Below, piece after piece: positions 1 through 7,942 of a DNA stretch of 51,162 nucleotides. Numbering within the stretch: position 1 is the stretch's first letter; every line of letters starts with the position of its first letter. The stretch lies in contig MGIW01000006.1 in assembly GCA_001793945.1 (NCBI GenBank), positions 134,179 through 185,340 of the forward strand. The letters are read 5' to 3'. Position numbers and translations under genes: made by a program. The notes beneath the pieces were generated by a model. The model saw nothing but the letters and a program-made list of their open reading frames with translations. It ran no database searches and had not been told where the DNA came from. Source of the DNA: Candidatus Wolfebacteria bacterium RIFOXYD12_FULL_48_21 (GTDB lineage Bacteria > Patescibacteriota > Minisyncoccia > UBA6257 > UBA9933).

Positions 1-154
1 GCGCGACCTGCGTGCCGGCATGGCGCATATGATTGCTGCGTTGGTCGCCGAAGGTGAATCTGTTATTGAGGGTATTGAGGAGATTGACAGAGGATATGAG
101 GTTCTCGATACCAGGCTTAGGGCGCTTGGCGCGGATATTCGCCGGGTTGATTGA
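1..154 (+). CDS. murA: UDP-N-acetylglucosamine 1-carboxyvinyltransferase, C-terminal end (partial)
   Basis: The reading frame enters from the left edge (first full codon at base 2) and stops at TGA 152-154. The roughly 50 visible residues contain the DLRAG motif and the IDRGYE motif, followed by LRALGADI, which match the C-terminal end of MurA/EPSP-synthase family enzymes. MurA transfers enolpyruvate from PEP to UDP-GlcNAc in the cytoplasm, the first committed step of peptidoglycan synthesis. The catalytic cysteine loop lies outside the window. A second wall gene, mreB, follows 147 nt downstream. Identification rests on the short tail only, but that tail is one of the most conserved parts of the family. 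Confidence 0.85.
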   Translation, partial: RDLRAGMAHMIAALVAEGESVIEGIEEIDRGYEVLDTRLRALGADIRRVD

Positions 155-301
155 TGATCGGCCGCGTTTTTTAATCAGTTTTTGCGCGATAAAGAGTAAT
201 TTGTACAATCGATAAAAAAAGGGTAGTATCGAGTAATATAACTAAGTATATTGCGGGTGGTTTTGCCTTGAGCACTTGCCCGTTTTTTAAGAAACAATCG
301 C

Positions 302-1309
302 ATGTTTACGAGAAAAATCGGAATCGATCTGGGAACTGCAAATACCATCGTATTTGTAGAAGGGAAGGGATTTGTCATCAACGAGCCAACCATCGTTGCA
401 TTGAGCGTGCCCGAGAATACGGTGCTTGCTGTTGGCAGGGAGGCAAAGGATATGATCGGCCGAACGCCGAGCGACATCGTGGCGTACCAGCCATTGCGGG
501 AGGGTGTTATTGCCGACTACTATATTACCAAGGCGATGTTGAAATATTTTATTACCAAGGCTATTGGTTCCTTTAATGTGTTTAAGCCGGACATCGTTAT
601 TTCCGTTCCGGCTGGCATTACGCAAACGGAGCGTCGCGCGGTGATCAATGCCGCAAAAGAAGCGGGTGCACGCGAAGCCTATATTGTGCGCGAGCCGATG
701 CTCGCCGCATTGGGTGCGGGCATTCCGATCAATTCCCATGCGGGCAACATGATCATTAATATCGGCGGCGGTACGACCGAAACCGCGGTGGTTTCGCTGG
801 GTGGTATCGTATCATGGGCAAGCTTGCGCGTTGCGGGAAACAAGTTCGACATGGCCATCGTCGATTACATCAAGAAAAAGTATTCGCTTTCCATAGGACA
901 GCAAACATCCGAAGCGATCAAGATCCAGATCGGCTCCGCATTGACGACCAAAGACAAGCGCACTATGGAAGTGCGCGGACGCGACCTTATCACCGGATTG
1001 CCAAAAGATATTATGGTCACCTCAAATGAGGTTGCCGAGGCGATCCATCCGTATCTGCTTGATATCGCAAGCGAAGTGCAGAATGTGTTCAATGAAACTC
1101 CGCCCGAGCTTGTTGCGGATGTTATGGAAAAGGGCATAATCATTTCCGGCGGCGGTGCGCAGATCCCGTATTTGGCCGACTTCCTGAAGCGTATGTTGGG
1201 CGTGAATGCCTATGTTGCCGAAGAGCCGCTGTTCTGCGTGGCCAAAGGCGCAGGGCTTATATTGACCCATTTGGATGTGTACAAGAGGACATTATTAAAT
1301 AAACGATGA
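302..1309 (+). CDS. mreB: Rod shape-determining protein MreB
   Basis: A 335-residue actin-like ATPase of the MreB family, normal length. The phosphate-1 loop (IGIDLGTANT, residues 6-15), the phosphate-2 loop (INIGGGTTETAV, about 151-162) and the adenosine loop (IIISGGGAQI near residue 280) are all intact. MreB forms membrane-associated filaments that direct lateral peptidoglycan synthesis, so the cell probably has a wall and a non-spherical shape. It sits after murA and is followed by an intrinsic terminator. The MreC/MreD/RodA partners are not in the window. The ATG at 302 opens directly on the conserved N-terminus (MFTRKIGIDLGT). Confidence 0.95.
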   Translation: MFTRKIGIDLGTANTIVFVEGKGFVINEPTIVALSVPENTVLAVGREAKDMIGRTPSDIVAYQPLREGVIADYYITKAMLKYFITKAIGSFNVFKPDIVISVPAGITQTERRAVINAAKEAGAREAYIVREPMLAALGAGIPINSHAGNMIINIGGGTTETAVVSLGGIVSWASLRVAGNKFDMAIVDYIKKKYSLSIGQQTSEAIKIQIGSALTTKDKRTMEVRGRDLITGLPKDIMVTSNEVAEAIHPYLLDIASEVQNVFNETPPELVADVMEKGIIISGGGAQIPYLADFLKRMLGVNAYVAEEPLFCVAKGAGLILTHLDVYKRTLLNKR

Positions 1310-1340
1310 TCGGTTAACGGGTTAGCGTGTTAACAGGTTG

Positions 1341-1369
1341 AAAAATCGGGACAGATGTTCCGATTTTTT
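1341..1369 (+). terminator. Intrinsic terminator after mreB
   Basis: AAAAATCGG pairs with CCGATTTTTT around a short loop, ending in a T run; it lies 32 nt after the mreB stop. Confidence 0.75.
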
Positions 1370-1383
1370 GTATCCTGTGGGAT

Positions 1384-1413
1384 TTGACAAGTTCTTCCAT
1401 TATGCGCTTTACT
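1384..1413 (+). promoter_or_regulatory. Promoter TTGACA-18-TTTACT
   Basis: TTGACA at 1384-1389, an 18-nt spacer and TTTACT at 1408-1413. It would give a leader of about 55 nt before the Shine-Dalgarno-led gene at 1477. This differs from the short-leader TATACT promoters common in the window. Confidence 0.5.
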
Positions 1414-1476
1414 GGACTTAGTACTACTTACATACATCGTTTTTATTCACTGCACACCCACAGAGGAGGAGGCGGT

Positions 1477-1815
1477 ATGCACACTATCGAGGGGAAGTTG
1501 CCGTTGTATCTCGGAGTCATCGCGCTGATGAAAGCGAAGGCGCAGATGGTGAGTGTGTCGCATTCGCATGAAAAACAGCTCTTTGAGCTCGGCAATCTGT
1601 TGCGCATGTCGCAATGGCAATCGGCGGAGGACCTCTCTGTCGCGGTGCGCCGGCTGTTGGAGATTCGTGCCGCCATGCTTTCCGCTGGAACCGATATGAT
1701 CGCCTGCCGCTTGTTTCTTCGACAGCTGATCGAGGAGCTTACGGCAGAAGCGACCAGAATGATGCCCAAACCGGCAAATTGCCCAAGAGGGTTTTTATCC
1801 GGCATGCATGAATAA
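1477..1815 (+). CDS. Small hypothetical protein (112 aa)
   Basis: Not recognised. The ATG at 1477 is chosen over the in-frame start at 1384 because a very strong purine-rich ribosome binding site (GAGGAGGAGG) ends a few bases before it, and because the upstream extension overlaps a promoter. The predicted protein is 112 residues, mostly alpha-helical by composition, with no signal peptide or membrane segment. It has a positively charged helical core and a C-terminus containing MMPKPANCPRG. It forms a single-gene transcription unit with its own promoter and terminator. Function unknown; the clean expression signals argue that it is a real gene. Confidence 0.6.
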   Translation: MHTIEGKLPLYLGVIALMKAKAQMVSVSHSHEKQLFELGNLLRMSQWQSAEDLSVAVRRLLEIRAAMLSAGTDMIACRLFLRQLIEELTAEATRMMPKPANCPRGFLSGMHE

Positions 1816-1836
1816 CGCGTTGCCTTACATCGCATA

Positions 1837-1863
1837 AAAGCCGCGGACACTCGCGGCTTTTTT
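1837..1863 (+). terminator. Intrinsic terminator
   Basis: AAAGCCGCG / CGCGGCTTT hairpin followed by T residues, 22 nt after the small gene at 1477-1815. Confidence 0.85.
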
Positions 1864-1891
1864 CCACATGGGGCTTTGGGTCTATTTTTGA

Positions 1892-1897
1892 TATACT
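1892..1897 (+). promoter_or_regulatory. -10 box TATACT of the phosphohexomutase-like gene
   Basis: TATACT ends 9 nt before the ATG at 1907 with no Shine-Dalgarno between, so the transcript is predicted to start at or within a few bases of the start codon. Confidence 0.6.
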
Positions 1898-1906
1898 GTT
1901 AGCAAT

Positions 1907-2812
1907 ATGAAAAAGACCTCGCCGTTCATTGATGAATATATCGATTTTTTGAACGGGTTTTTGCGCGACGATGTAAAAACACTCGATGTTGTTTTTGATT
2001 GTTCCAACGGGGCTGCGGGGTCTGTGATAGAGCGGTTATTTTCGGATAGCATCATTCTTAATGGACGGCCTGATGGGAACTTCCCGAATCATGCGCCGGA
2101 TCCGTTGCACGCGGGTTCGCTGCGCGCGTTACAGGAGGGTGTTGTTTCTAATGGTGCCGATGTGGGCATCATCTTCGATGCGGACGGAGACCGTGTTTTC
2201 TTTATTGACGATATGGGACGCTTTGTCGATCCGGATGTCGTGGCATATCTGCTACTGTGGTCCTTGCGTCCGAATCGATTTGTGACCGATGCAAAAGATG
2301 GATGGCTTGTGCGCCGGCAATTGCTTGGCGCGAAACGCATTGCGGGCAAGACGGGGCATTATCATATCAAGCAAGTGATGCGTGCGAAAGACGCCGAATT
2401 CGGGTGCGAGCGATCGGGGCATTATTATTTCAAAAACTTTTTCTATTGCGACTCGGGCATCATGGCGGCCGTCGCGGTGCTGAACGCGCTTGCGCGATTG
2501 CCGTATGCGCTGTCTGAATTTGTGGACCTCTTGCCGGCAACATACCGATCGCCAGAGATCAATGTCCCTATTTCGCCTTCCGTTGCGCCTGCCGCGTTGT
2601 TTGCGCGCATAGAAGCCGCATATAAAAAGGATGCTGCCGCGATATCGAAGACAGATGGCATTGGCATGGATTTTGCAGATCCCGATTGGTGGTTCAATGT
2701 GCGGCTTTCCAATACCGAACCGCTGGTGCGGTTGAATGTGGAAGCGCAGGATAAAGCGGTGTATGATGCGCAATTGAAAAAATTGACATATCTTCTAAAA
2801 AGCGTTACCTAA
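1907..2812 (+). CDS. Phosphomannomutase/phosphoglucomutase-like protein lacking domain I
   Basis: A 301-residue member of the alpha-D-phosphohexomutase family, about 150 residues shorter than usual. Domain II begins near residue 25, the metal-binding loop DADGDR is at 91-96, the domain III loop GKTGHYHIK is near 147-155, the sugar-specificity motif ERSGH is at 168-172, and the phosphate-binding loop RLSNTEPLVRL is near 268-278. Domain I, which carries the phosphorylated catalytic serine in an S-H-N-P loop, is absent. A terminator, a promoter and a start codon lie directly upstream, so this is not an assembly or frameshift artefact. It may need a partner for domain I, use another chemistry, or only bind sugar phosphates. 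The exonuclease gene begins 8 nt downstream, probably in the same operon. Confidence 0.8.
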   Translation: MKKTSPFIDEYIDFLNGFLRDDVKTLDVVFDCSNGAAGSVIERLFSDSIILNGRPDGNFPNHAPDPLHAGSLRALQEGVVSNGADVGIIFDADGDRVFFIDDMGRFVDPDVVAYLLLWSLRPNRFVTDAKDGWLVRRQLLGAKRIAGKTGHYHIKQVMRAKDAEFGCERSGHYYFKNFFYCDSGIMAAVAVLNALARLPYALSEFVDLLPATYRSPEINVPISPSVAPAALFARIEAAYKKDAAAISKTDGIGMDFADPDWWFNVRLSNTEPLVRLNVEAQDKAVYDAQLKKLTYLLKSVT

Positions 2813-2819
2813 AGAAGGT

Positions 2820-3362
2820 ATGCGTGACTTTATCGTTTTCGACATCGAGACAAAAAACACGCTCGCCGAAGTGGGGCGGGATAATTTTAACGACCTGCAG
2901 GTTTCCGTGGTGGGTCTTTTTTCCTATGCGCAAGATAAATATATTTCGTTCGACGAACACCACATGATCGAATGCAGTGAACTGTTGCGCGATGCCGAAT
3001 GCATCATCGGGTTCAGTATTACCCGATTCGATATTCCCGTATTGAACAAGCACTGCAAGTTCAATCTGTACGGCGTGCCGCGCATCGACCTGCTCGATGA
3101 CATCGAAATGCAGTTAGGGAGACGGATCAGCCTGGATCTTTTGGCAAAGGTAAATCTGGGAACGCAAAAAACGCACCATAGTCTTGAGGCTCCGGTGATG
3201 TATCGCGAGGGCAGACTGGAGGAGCTTGCCGATTATTGCTTGCACGATGTGCGCATAACAAAAGATCTGTATGAGCTTGCCCGCACGCAGGGCTATTTGT
3301 TGGTTCCGCAGTGGGGGAGCGAAGAGCCGGAACGGGCAACATTCAATTTTGGTCCATTCTAA
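2820..3362 (+). CDS. Predicted DEDDy 3'-5' exonuclease (RNase H-like fold)
   Basis: A 180-residue protein resembling the stand-alone PolB-type proofreading exonuclease/YprB-like families. Exo I is FDIET (D8, E10), Exo II is GFSITRFDIP (D71), and Exo III is Y139-x3-D143 (YCLHD), which places it in the DEDDy subclass with all four metal ligands present. Such enzymes remove 3'-terminal nucleotides from DNA or RNA using two metal ions. No polymerase or helicase domain is attached. It lies 8 nt after the truncated phosphohexomutase, so the two are probably co-transcribed, although no functional link is obvious. The substrate cannot be told from sequence. Confidence 0.8.
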   Translation: MRDFIVFDIETKNTLAEVGRDNFNDLQVSVVGLFSYAQDKYISFDEHHMIECSELLRDAECIIGFSITRFDIPVLNKHCKFNLYGVPRIDLLDDIEMQLGRRISLDLLAKVNLGTQKTHHSLEAPVMYREGRLEELADYCLHDVRITKDLYELARTQGYLLVPQWGSEEPERATFNFGPF

Positions 3363-3378
3363 GCGTCTTTTGGTGGTA

Positions 3379-3407
3379 TTGACTTATTGTTACTTATATG
3401 CTTTAAT
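3379..3407 (+). promoter_or_regulatory. Promoter TTGACT-17-TTTAAT
   Basis: TTGACT at 3379-3384, a 17-nt spacer and TTTAAT at 3402-3407. The implied leader of the gene at 3533 is about 118 nt and contains an AAGGAGGTGA sequence near 3444 with no start codon at a usable distance, plus the real GGAGG just before 3533. Confidence 0.6.
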
Positions 3408-3532
3408 TTAAATATACGCAGTTCGTTTACAAACCCATATACCAAGGAGGTGAATTATCGGAGAGCGCTAAACATTGGAATGCTGTTCAGAAATTAACGA
3501 AGTTCGGAAGAAAACAAGACGGAGGAAGAACG

Positions 3533-4573
3533 ATGAACGCATCAACCGCATCAACCGATCCCCAAAGCACCGCCAAGAAACTTACCGCCCCGCTTGCCCA
3601 GCAGTTTGAACTTGCCCTCGCAAAGAGGAGCAAGGAAAAAGTAAAACCCGCCCTACCCGACCTCGACGCCATTAAAGTGGCGGTCGTCAGCGATGACGAC
3701 ATCGAGAAACAGGTCGAGGAAGCCCGCGGCCGGAGCGCGTACGCCCAGAAGGCGGCGCAGAAGATCATCATGATCCGCGCCCGCGTGACTCAGATTAATC
3801 TGGTCAAGGAGCGTGGTGGCATGCTGACATCCGGCGATGTTGCGGAGCTGAAAAAGCTCGCAGCCGAGGAGGAAAAGATCCTCGGCGCGGGCGATGAAGA
3901 GCTGCAAAAGTCGTTGAAGTTCGCACTTTTCATCGAAGAGATCCGTTCTGCCTCGCCGACCTCTGAAAACGCGCTTGCGTTTCTGGTGCGTGCCGTGGAT
4001 ATCGGGCGGTTCCGCGAACCGACCGATGCCGAGAAGCAGGCTTTCCGTGCTGCCGACAACAAGTACCCCTCGGGGACCTTGTTCTACGCCAAAAAGGCGT
4101 ACCTGTCGGTTTACACCGGTGGCCCGCAACGCGCGCTCGAAGCGGAGCTGCGCAAGTTCATCGGCGCCGTCAAGAAAAACGACGGCAAGGCCGAGCGGGC
4201 CGAGATCGAGTTCATTCTGCAAAACGGAGAGGCTGAACTCGGCGATATGCGCAGGGGCATTGTCGGGGTCTACGCCCTTAATCTGCCTCATCGGGAGACC
4301 AATGGGAAAGTCTTCCGCGCCGGAGCCGCTCTTGTTTCTCTTGAGAAGAAAAAGATCGGCAAAGGTGGCGAAATGCCGATCGTCAAGATCGTCCGCGGCG
4401 CCGGCACGCTGGCGTGGATGAACGAACACAAGGGGAGATGGATTTCCCTTTCGTCGTACTGTCGCTATACCAGCGACAAGAACCTCGAGGGTGAACTGTT
4501 GGAGTTTTCCAACAAATTCATCCGCACTCTTGAGGCCGCGGTAACGGCGCTCCGCCGCTCTAGGGCGGCGTAA
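3533..4573 (+). CDS. Hypothetical protein, 346 aa
   Basis: Not recognised. GGAGG precedes the ATG at 3533. The N-terminal 60 residues are Ala/Lys/Pro-rich and low in complexity; residues 60-160 look like long charged helices; a middle region contains YPSGTLFYAKKAYLSVYTGG; and the C-terminal third has GAGTLAWMNEHKGRWISLSSYCRY. There is no signal peptide or membrane segment, so it is probably cytoplasmic. Codon usage is visibly more GC- and C-ending (AAG, ATC, GCC, GAG) than in neighbouring genes, which may mean high expression or recent acquisition. It has its own promoter, a long leader and a strong terminator, so it is a single-gene transcription unit. Confidence 0.65.
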   Translation: MNASTASTDPQSTAKKLTAPLAQQFELALAKRSKEKVKPALPDLDAIKVAVVSDDDIEKQVEEARGRSAYAQKAAQKIIMIRARVTQINLVKERGGMLTSGDVAELKKLAAEEEKILGAGDEELQKSLKFALFIEEIRSASPTSENALAFLVRAVDIGRFREPTDAEKQAFRAADNKYPSGTLFYAKKAYLSVYTGGPQRALEAELRKFIGAVKKNDGKAERAEIEFILQNGEAELGDMRRGIVGVYALNLPHRETNGKVFRAGAALVSLEKKKIGKGGEMPIVKIVRGAGTLAWMNEHKGRWISLSSYCRYTSDKNLEGELLEFSNKFIRTLEAAVTALRRSRAA

Positions 4574-4599
4574 CACCGGTTTACCGGTAAAACCACAGG

Positions 4600-4625
4600 G
4601 AGGGGCTTCGGCCCCTCTTTTTTTT
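4600..4625 (+). terminator. Strong intrinsic terminator
   Basis: GAGGGGC-TTCG-GCCCCTC hairpin with a stable UUCG tetraloop followed by eight T residues. Confidence 0.95.
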
Positions 4626-4659
4626 GCACCCGTTTCTTGCACCCTTTTATTTTTTGTGA

Positions 4660-4665
4660 TATATT
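4660..4665 (+). promoter_or_regulatory. -10 box TATATT of secD
   Basis: TATATT ends 9 nt before the GTG start of secD with no Shine-Dalgarno between, another short-leader arrangement. Confidence 0.45.
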
Positions 4666-4674
4666 CTTTTCATC

Positions 4675-5919
4675 GTGAAAACATACGCAAAACTTATCTT
4701 AACCGGTATTGCCGTTGTGGCCGTGTTGGCCGCAGTGTTTGTTCTCCCAATATCGAAAAAACCGTTTGATTTTGGTTCAAGGATCGCTCCATGGAGACTG
4801 GGGCTTGATCTGGTAGGTGGTTCTCATTTAGTGTACGAGGTCGACATGTCCAATGTCGAAGCAAAAGATCGCGATTCCGTCATGAACGGACTCAAGGATG
4901 TCATCGAGCGGCGCGTGAACCTGTTTGGCGTCAGCGAGCCGCAGGTCGTTACCGCGAAAGAAGGCGAGTCGCATCGGTTGATCGTGGAACTTGCAGGTAT
5001 TCCCGTCGAGGAAGCCATTAAGCAGATCGGCGAAACCCCGATGCTTGATTTTCGTGAAGTGTATGAAGTCGGTACGACGACCGCATTTTTGCCGACCAAC
5101 CTTACCGGCCGTTATTTGAAAAAGGCGCAGATGACATTCGACCAAACACTTGGCACGCCGAGCGTAAGCCTTGAGTTCAACGACGAAGGCGCCGCATTGT
5201 TTGAAGAATTGACCGCACGCAACATCGGCAAACCGATCGCGATCTTTTTGGATGGAGAACCCATTGAAGTGCCGACCGTACGGGAAAAGATCTCCGGCGG
5301 AACCGCACAGATCACGGGCAAGTTCACTTCCGATGAAGCGCGCAAAATGGTGGAACGATTTAATGCGGGCGCATTGTCCGCTCCGATGTCGCTCATCAGC
5401 CAGCAGACCGTTGGCGCAAGCCTTGGTCAGGAATCGCTGAAGAACGCGATCAAGGCCGGGTATCTTGGCACCATCGCCATCATATTATTTATGCTCGCGT
5501 ACTATCGCAGGTTTGGCCTCTATTCGTCCGTTGCATTGGTCATTTACATCGCACTGTCTGCGGCAATCTTCAAATTGGGTGTTACCATGACCCTTGCGGG
5601 TATCGCAGGTTTCATTCTTTCCATCGGGATGGCCGTGGATGCAAACATCCTTATTTTCGAGCGCACTAAAGAAGAGTTAAAGCGCGGACTTTCCAAATCT
5701 GCCGCGGTCGAAGAAGGATTCCGCCGTGCATGGTCTTCCATCCGAGACTCGAATGTTTCAACGGGCATCACCTGCTTGATCCTGTTCTTTACCACATCCA
5801 GCTTTGTGAAAGGATTTGCATTGACACTCGGTATCGGCGTATTGGTCAGCATGTTCTCGGCCATTACCGTGACCCGATTGCTCATGTATGTGTTTTCGTT
5901 AAAAACAAAGAAGCACTAA
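4675..5919 (+). CDS. secD: Protein translocase subunit SecD
   Basis: A 414-residue SecD that starts with GTG (the next ATG would remove the first membrane helix). The first transmembrane helix is at about 7-27, followed by the RLGLDLVGGSHLVYEV motif, an extracytoplasmic P1 domain, and five C-terminal helices with the DANILIFERTKEEL signature of the RND-type core. SecD and SecF use the proton gradient to help pull preproteins through SecYEG. It is followed 21 nt later by secF in the same orientation, forming the usual separate secD-secF pair. Length is shorter than E. coli SecD and typical of Gram-positive and small-genome bacteria. Confidence 0.95.
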   Translation: MKTYAKLILTGIAVVAVLAAVFVLPISKKPFDFGSRIAPWRLGLDLVGGSHLVYEVDMSNVEAKDRDSVMNGLKDVIERRVNLFGVSEPQVVTAKEGESHRLIVELAGIPVEEAIKQIGETPMLDFREVYEVGTTTAFLPTNLTGRYLKKAQMTFDQTLGTPSVSLEFNDEGAALFEELTARNIGKPIAIFLDGEPIEVPTVREKISGGTAQITGKFTSDEARKMVERFNAGALSAPMSLISQQTVGASLGQESLKNAIKAGYLGTIAIILFMLAYYRRFGLYSSVALVIYIALSAAIFKLGVTMTLAGIAGFILSIGMAVDANILIFERTKEELKRGLSKSAAVEEGFRRAWSSIRDSNVSTGITCLILFFTTSSFVKGFALTLGIGVLVSMFSAITVTRLLMYVFSLKTKKH

Positions 5920-5940
5920 TCGTCATCATTTAACAGGTCT

Positions 5941-6840
5941 ATGAATATCATAAAACACAAAGCATGGTTTCTCGGCTTCTCGACGATCTTGATCATCGTG
6001 AGTATTGCCGCGCTTGCCGTATTCGGTCTTAAAACTGGCATTGATTTCCGCGGGGGAACGATGTGGCAGGTGAAGCAGGTTTCCGGCGAGGTCGTCATGA
6101 ACGAAGCCGCGCTGAAGGATTTTTTGGGCACCACGCTCGAAGATAAAAATTTCACCATGTTTCCCGTCGAAGACGGAAGCTATCTGATCCGCATGTCCGC
6201 TATTTCCGAGGCTGCGCATCAGCAGCACTTGCAGGATATGCGTACCCGTTTTGGGACTATCGATGAAGGGCAGTTTCAGTCCATCGGCGCGACCGTGGGT
6301 CAGGAATTGCGCAATAAGGCATTGTGGGCAATGCTGTATGTCGTTTTGGGAATTTCACTGTATGTGACCTATGCGTTCCGCAAAGTTTCTTATCCGGTGA
6401 AATCATGGAAGTACGGCATCATCACGCTGATCACCTTGTTGCATGATGTGATCGTACCCGCTGGTTTCTTTGCCTTTTTGGGTTGGAAGTTTGGCGTCGA
6501 GATCGATACGAATTTCATTGTCGCATTGCTCGTAGTCATGGGCTTTTCCGTTCACGACACCATTGTGGTATTTGATCGGATCCGTGAAAATGTGCTTAAC
6601 CACAGCGGAAATACTTCGTTTTCCGACATCGTAAATAAGAGCGTCAACCAAACGATCGTCCGTTCCATCAACACATCATTGACCGTTTTGATCGTTTTGG
6701 TGGCCATGTATTTTTATGGTCCGGCAACCTTGCAGTACTTCGTTTTGACCTTATTGATCGGTATTGCCATGGGAACCTACTCCTCGATCTTCGTGGCAAG
6801 CCCCCTCTTGACATTATCCCGTAAATTAAGTAAAGTTTAA
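5941..6840 (+). CDS. secF: Protein translocase subunit SecF
   Basis: A 299-residue SecF: N-terminal helix at about 10-30, the GIDFRGGTMWQVK motif that defines the family at 34-46, a short extracytoplasmic P4 domain, then five helices with the HDTIVVFDRIREN signature near residue 203. It pairs with SecD in the translocon accessory complex. The gene starts 21 nt after secD and the two are clearly co-transcribed. Many proteins in the window carry signal peptides or pilin leaders, so the complex has obvious clients here. Confidence 0.95.
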   Translation: MNIIKHKAWFLGFSTILIIVSIAALAVFGLKTGIDFRGGTMWQVKQVSGEVVMNEAALKDFLGTTLEDKNFTMFPVEDGSYLIRMSAISEAAHQQHLQDMRTRFGTIDEGQFQSIGATVGQELRNKALWAMLYVVLGISLYVTYAFRKVSYPVKSWKYGIITLITLLHDVIVPAGFFAFLGWKFGVEIDTNFIVALLVVMGFSVHDTIVVFDRIRENVLNHSGNTSFSDIVNKSVNQTIVRSINTSLTVLIVLVAMYFYGPATLQYFVLTLLIGIAMGTYSSIFVASPLLTLSRKLSKV

Positions 6841-6870
6841 TCATTAATCGGTAGATTGGATTTAACTATT

Positions 6871-7899
6871 ATGAAGAACACAGGCAATATCATCGAACAG
6901 GTAACGCACGCATTGTCCGCTCGACAACGGGAAATAGTCGAGGAACGTTTTGGACTTCGCGATGGACAGGAAAAGACCCTGCAGGAACTCGGCGAACGCA
7001 ACGGCATTACCCGTGAGCGCGTGCGTCAGATAGAGGCAGAAGGGCTTCGTTTGGCGCGGGAACGCTTCAGCGATGCAGGTGGCGATCGCTTGGTGCAGGT
7101 CGCCAAGGAGCAGCTCGTTGCTTTGGGCGGCGTTCGCAAGGAAGATGATTTTGTCGAAGACATGCGCACGGTATTGAAAGATGCGACCGTAAATAAGAAC
7201 CAGTTTCGTTTCTTGTTCCGCATTGCCGGCGAGCCGATGTACCACTCTGAAAGTGATCATTCCTATGGCTTTTGGTCCTCGGACAATATTGTCGTCAAAA
7301 AGGCAGAGACTTTCATTGAAAAGGCGGTCAAGTTCTTTGGAGGCAAAAAAGAAGAAATAGTCTTCAAGGGACAGTTCGACCCGCACTTCAAACAGGTCGT
7401 GACCGCTTCGGGCATCGACCGAACCGTCGGCATGAATTACCTTGGCATTTCGAAGCAGTTTTCCGTGAATCCGTATTCCGATTTTGGTCTTTCCCATTGG
7501 GAAGAGATCACGCCGAAGACCGCGCGCGCAAAGGCGTATCTTATCTTGCGCAAACATGGCAAGCCGATGCACTTCCGCGATATTGCCACCACGATCAATT
7601 CGATCGGGTTCGATAAAAAGCCGGTGTATGCGCAGACGATCCATAATGAATTGATCAAGGATGGGCGATTTGTCCTCGTAGGTCGCGGTATGTATGGTTT
7701 GACCGAACATGGGTTTTTCCCGGGTACGGCAAAGGATGTCATCAAGCAGGTGCTTGTCGACAATGGTCCGCTTGCCCAACACGAGGTCGTGCAGTTGGTT
7801 TCCTCTCAGCGATTCTTGAAGGAAAACACTATTTTGCTCAACTTGCAGAACAAGAAATATTTCAAACGATTGGACAACGGAACATATCATGTTGCGTAA
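6871..7899 (+). CDS. Sigma-70 region 4 / HARE-HTH fusion regulator
   Basis: From the ATG at 6871 the protein has 342 residues. An upstream in-frame TTG at 6856 would add five residues. Residues about 15-65 form a sigma-70 region 4 helix-turn-helix (ERFGLRDGQEKTLQELG followed by ITRERVRQIEAEGLRLAR), the module that reads -35 boxes. Regions 2 and 3 are missing. Residues about 220-280 match the HARE-HTH (HB1/ASXL-type winged helix) domain known from the RNA polymerase delta subunit and chromatin or restriction proteins (MHFRDIATTIN, VGRGMYGLTEHG). The middle has no recognised domain. It cannot act as a complete sigma factor; a transcription regulator that binds polymerase or -35 DNA is more likely. 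It is close behind secF and ends at a hairpin. Confidence 0.8.
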   Translation: MKNTGNIIEQVTHALSARQREIVEERFGLRDGQEKTLQELGERNGITRERVRQIEAEGLRLARERFSDAGGDRLVQVAKEQLVALGGVRKEDDFVEDMRTVLKDATVNKNQFRFLFRIAGEPMYHSESDHSYGFWSSDNIVVKKAETFIEKAVKFFGGKKEEIVFKGQFDPHFKQVVTASGIDRTVGMNYLGISKQFSVNPYSDFGLSHWEEITPKTARAKAYLILRKHGKPMHFRDIATTINSIGFDKKPVYAQTIHNELIKDGRFVLVGRGMYGLTEHGFFPGTAKDVIKQVLVDNGPLAQHEVVQLVSSQRFLKENTILLNLQNKKYFKRLDNGTYHVA

Positions 7900-7918
7900 C
7901 ATAATCCAATAACAACAC

Positions 7919-7942
7919 AAAGGAGCGCGTATGCGCTCCTTT
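7919..7942 (+). terminator. Hairpin after the sigma/HARE gene
   Basis: AAAGGAGCGC-GTAT-GCGCTCCTTT, a perfect 10-bp stem starting 20 nt after the stop. The T tract is short, so termination may be incomplete. Confidence 0.65.

Noticed and set aside
1384-1476. Upstream extension of the gene at 1477
   Set aside because: It overlaps a promoter and a strong ribosome binding site sits directly before 1477.
1816-1906. Missing domain I of the phosphohexomutase as a frameshift
   Set aside because: Only about 90 bp separate the preceding stop from the start and they contain a terminator and promoter; no domain I sequence exists in any frame.
3441-3480. Start of another gene at AAGGAGGTGA (3444-3453)
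   Set aside because: A textbook Shine-Dalgarno, but no ATG or GTG follows at a usable distance and no frame continues; the real start is at 3533.
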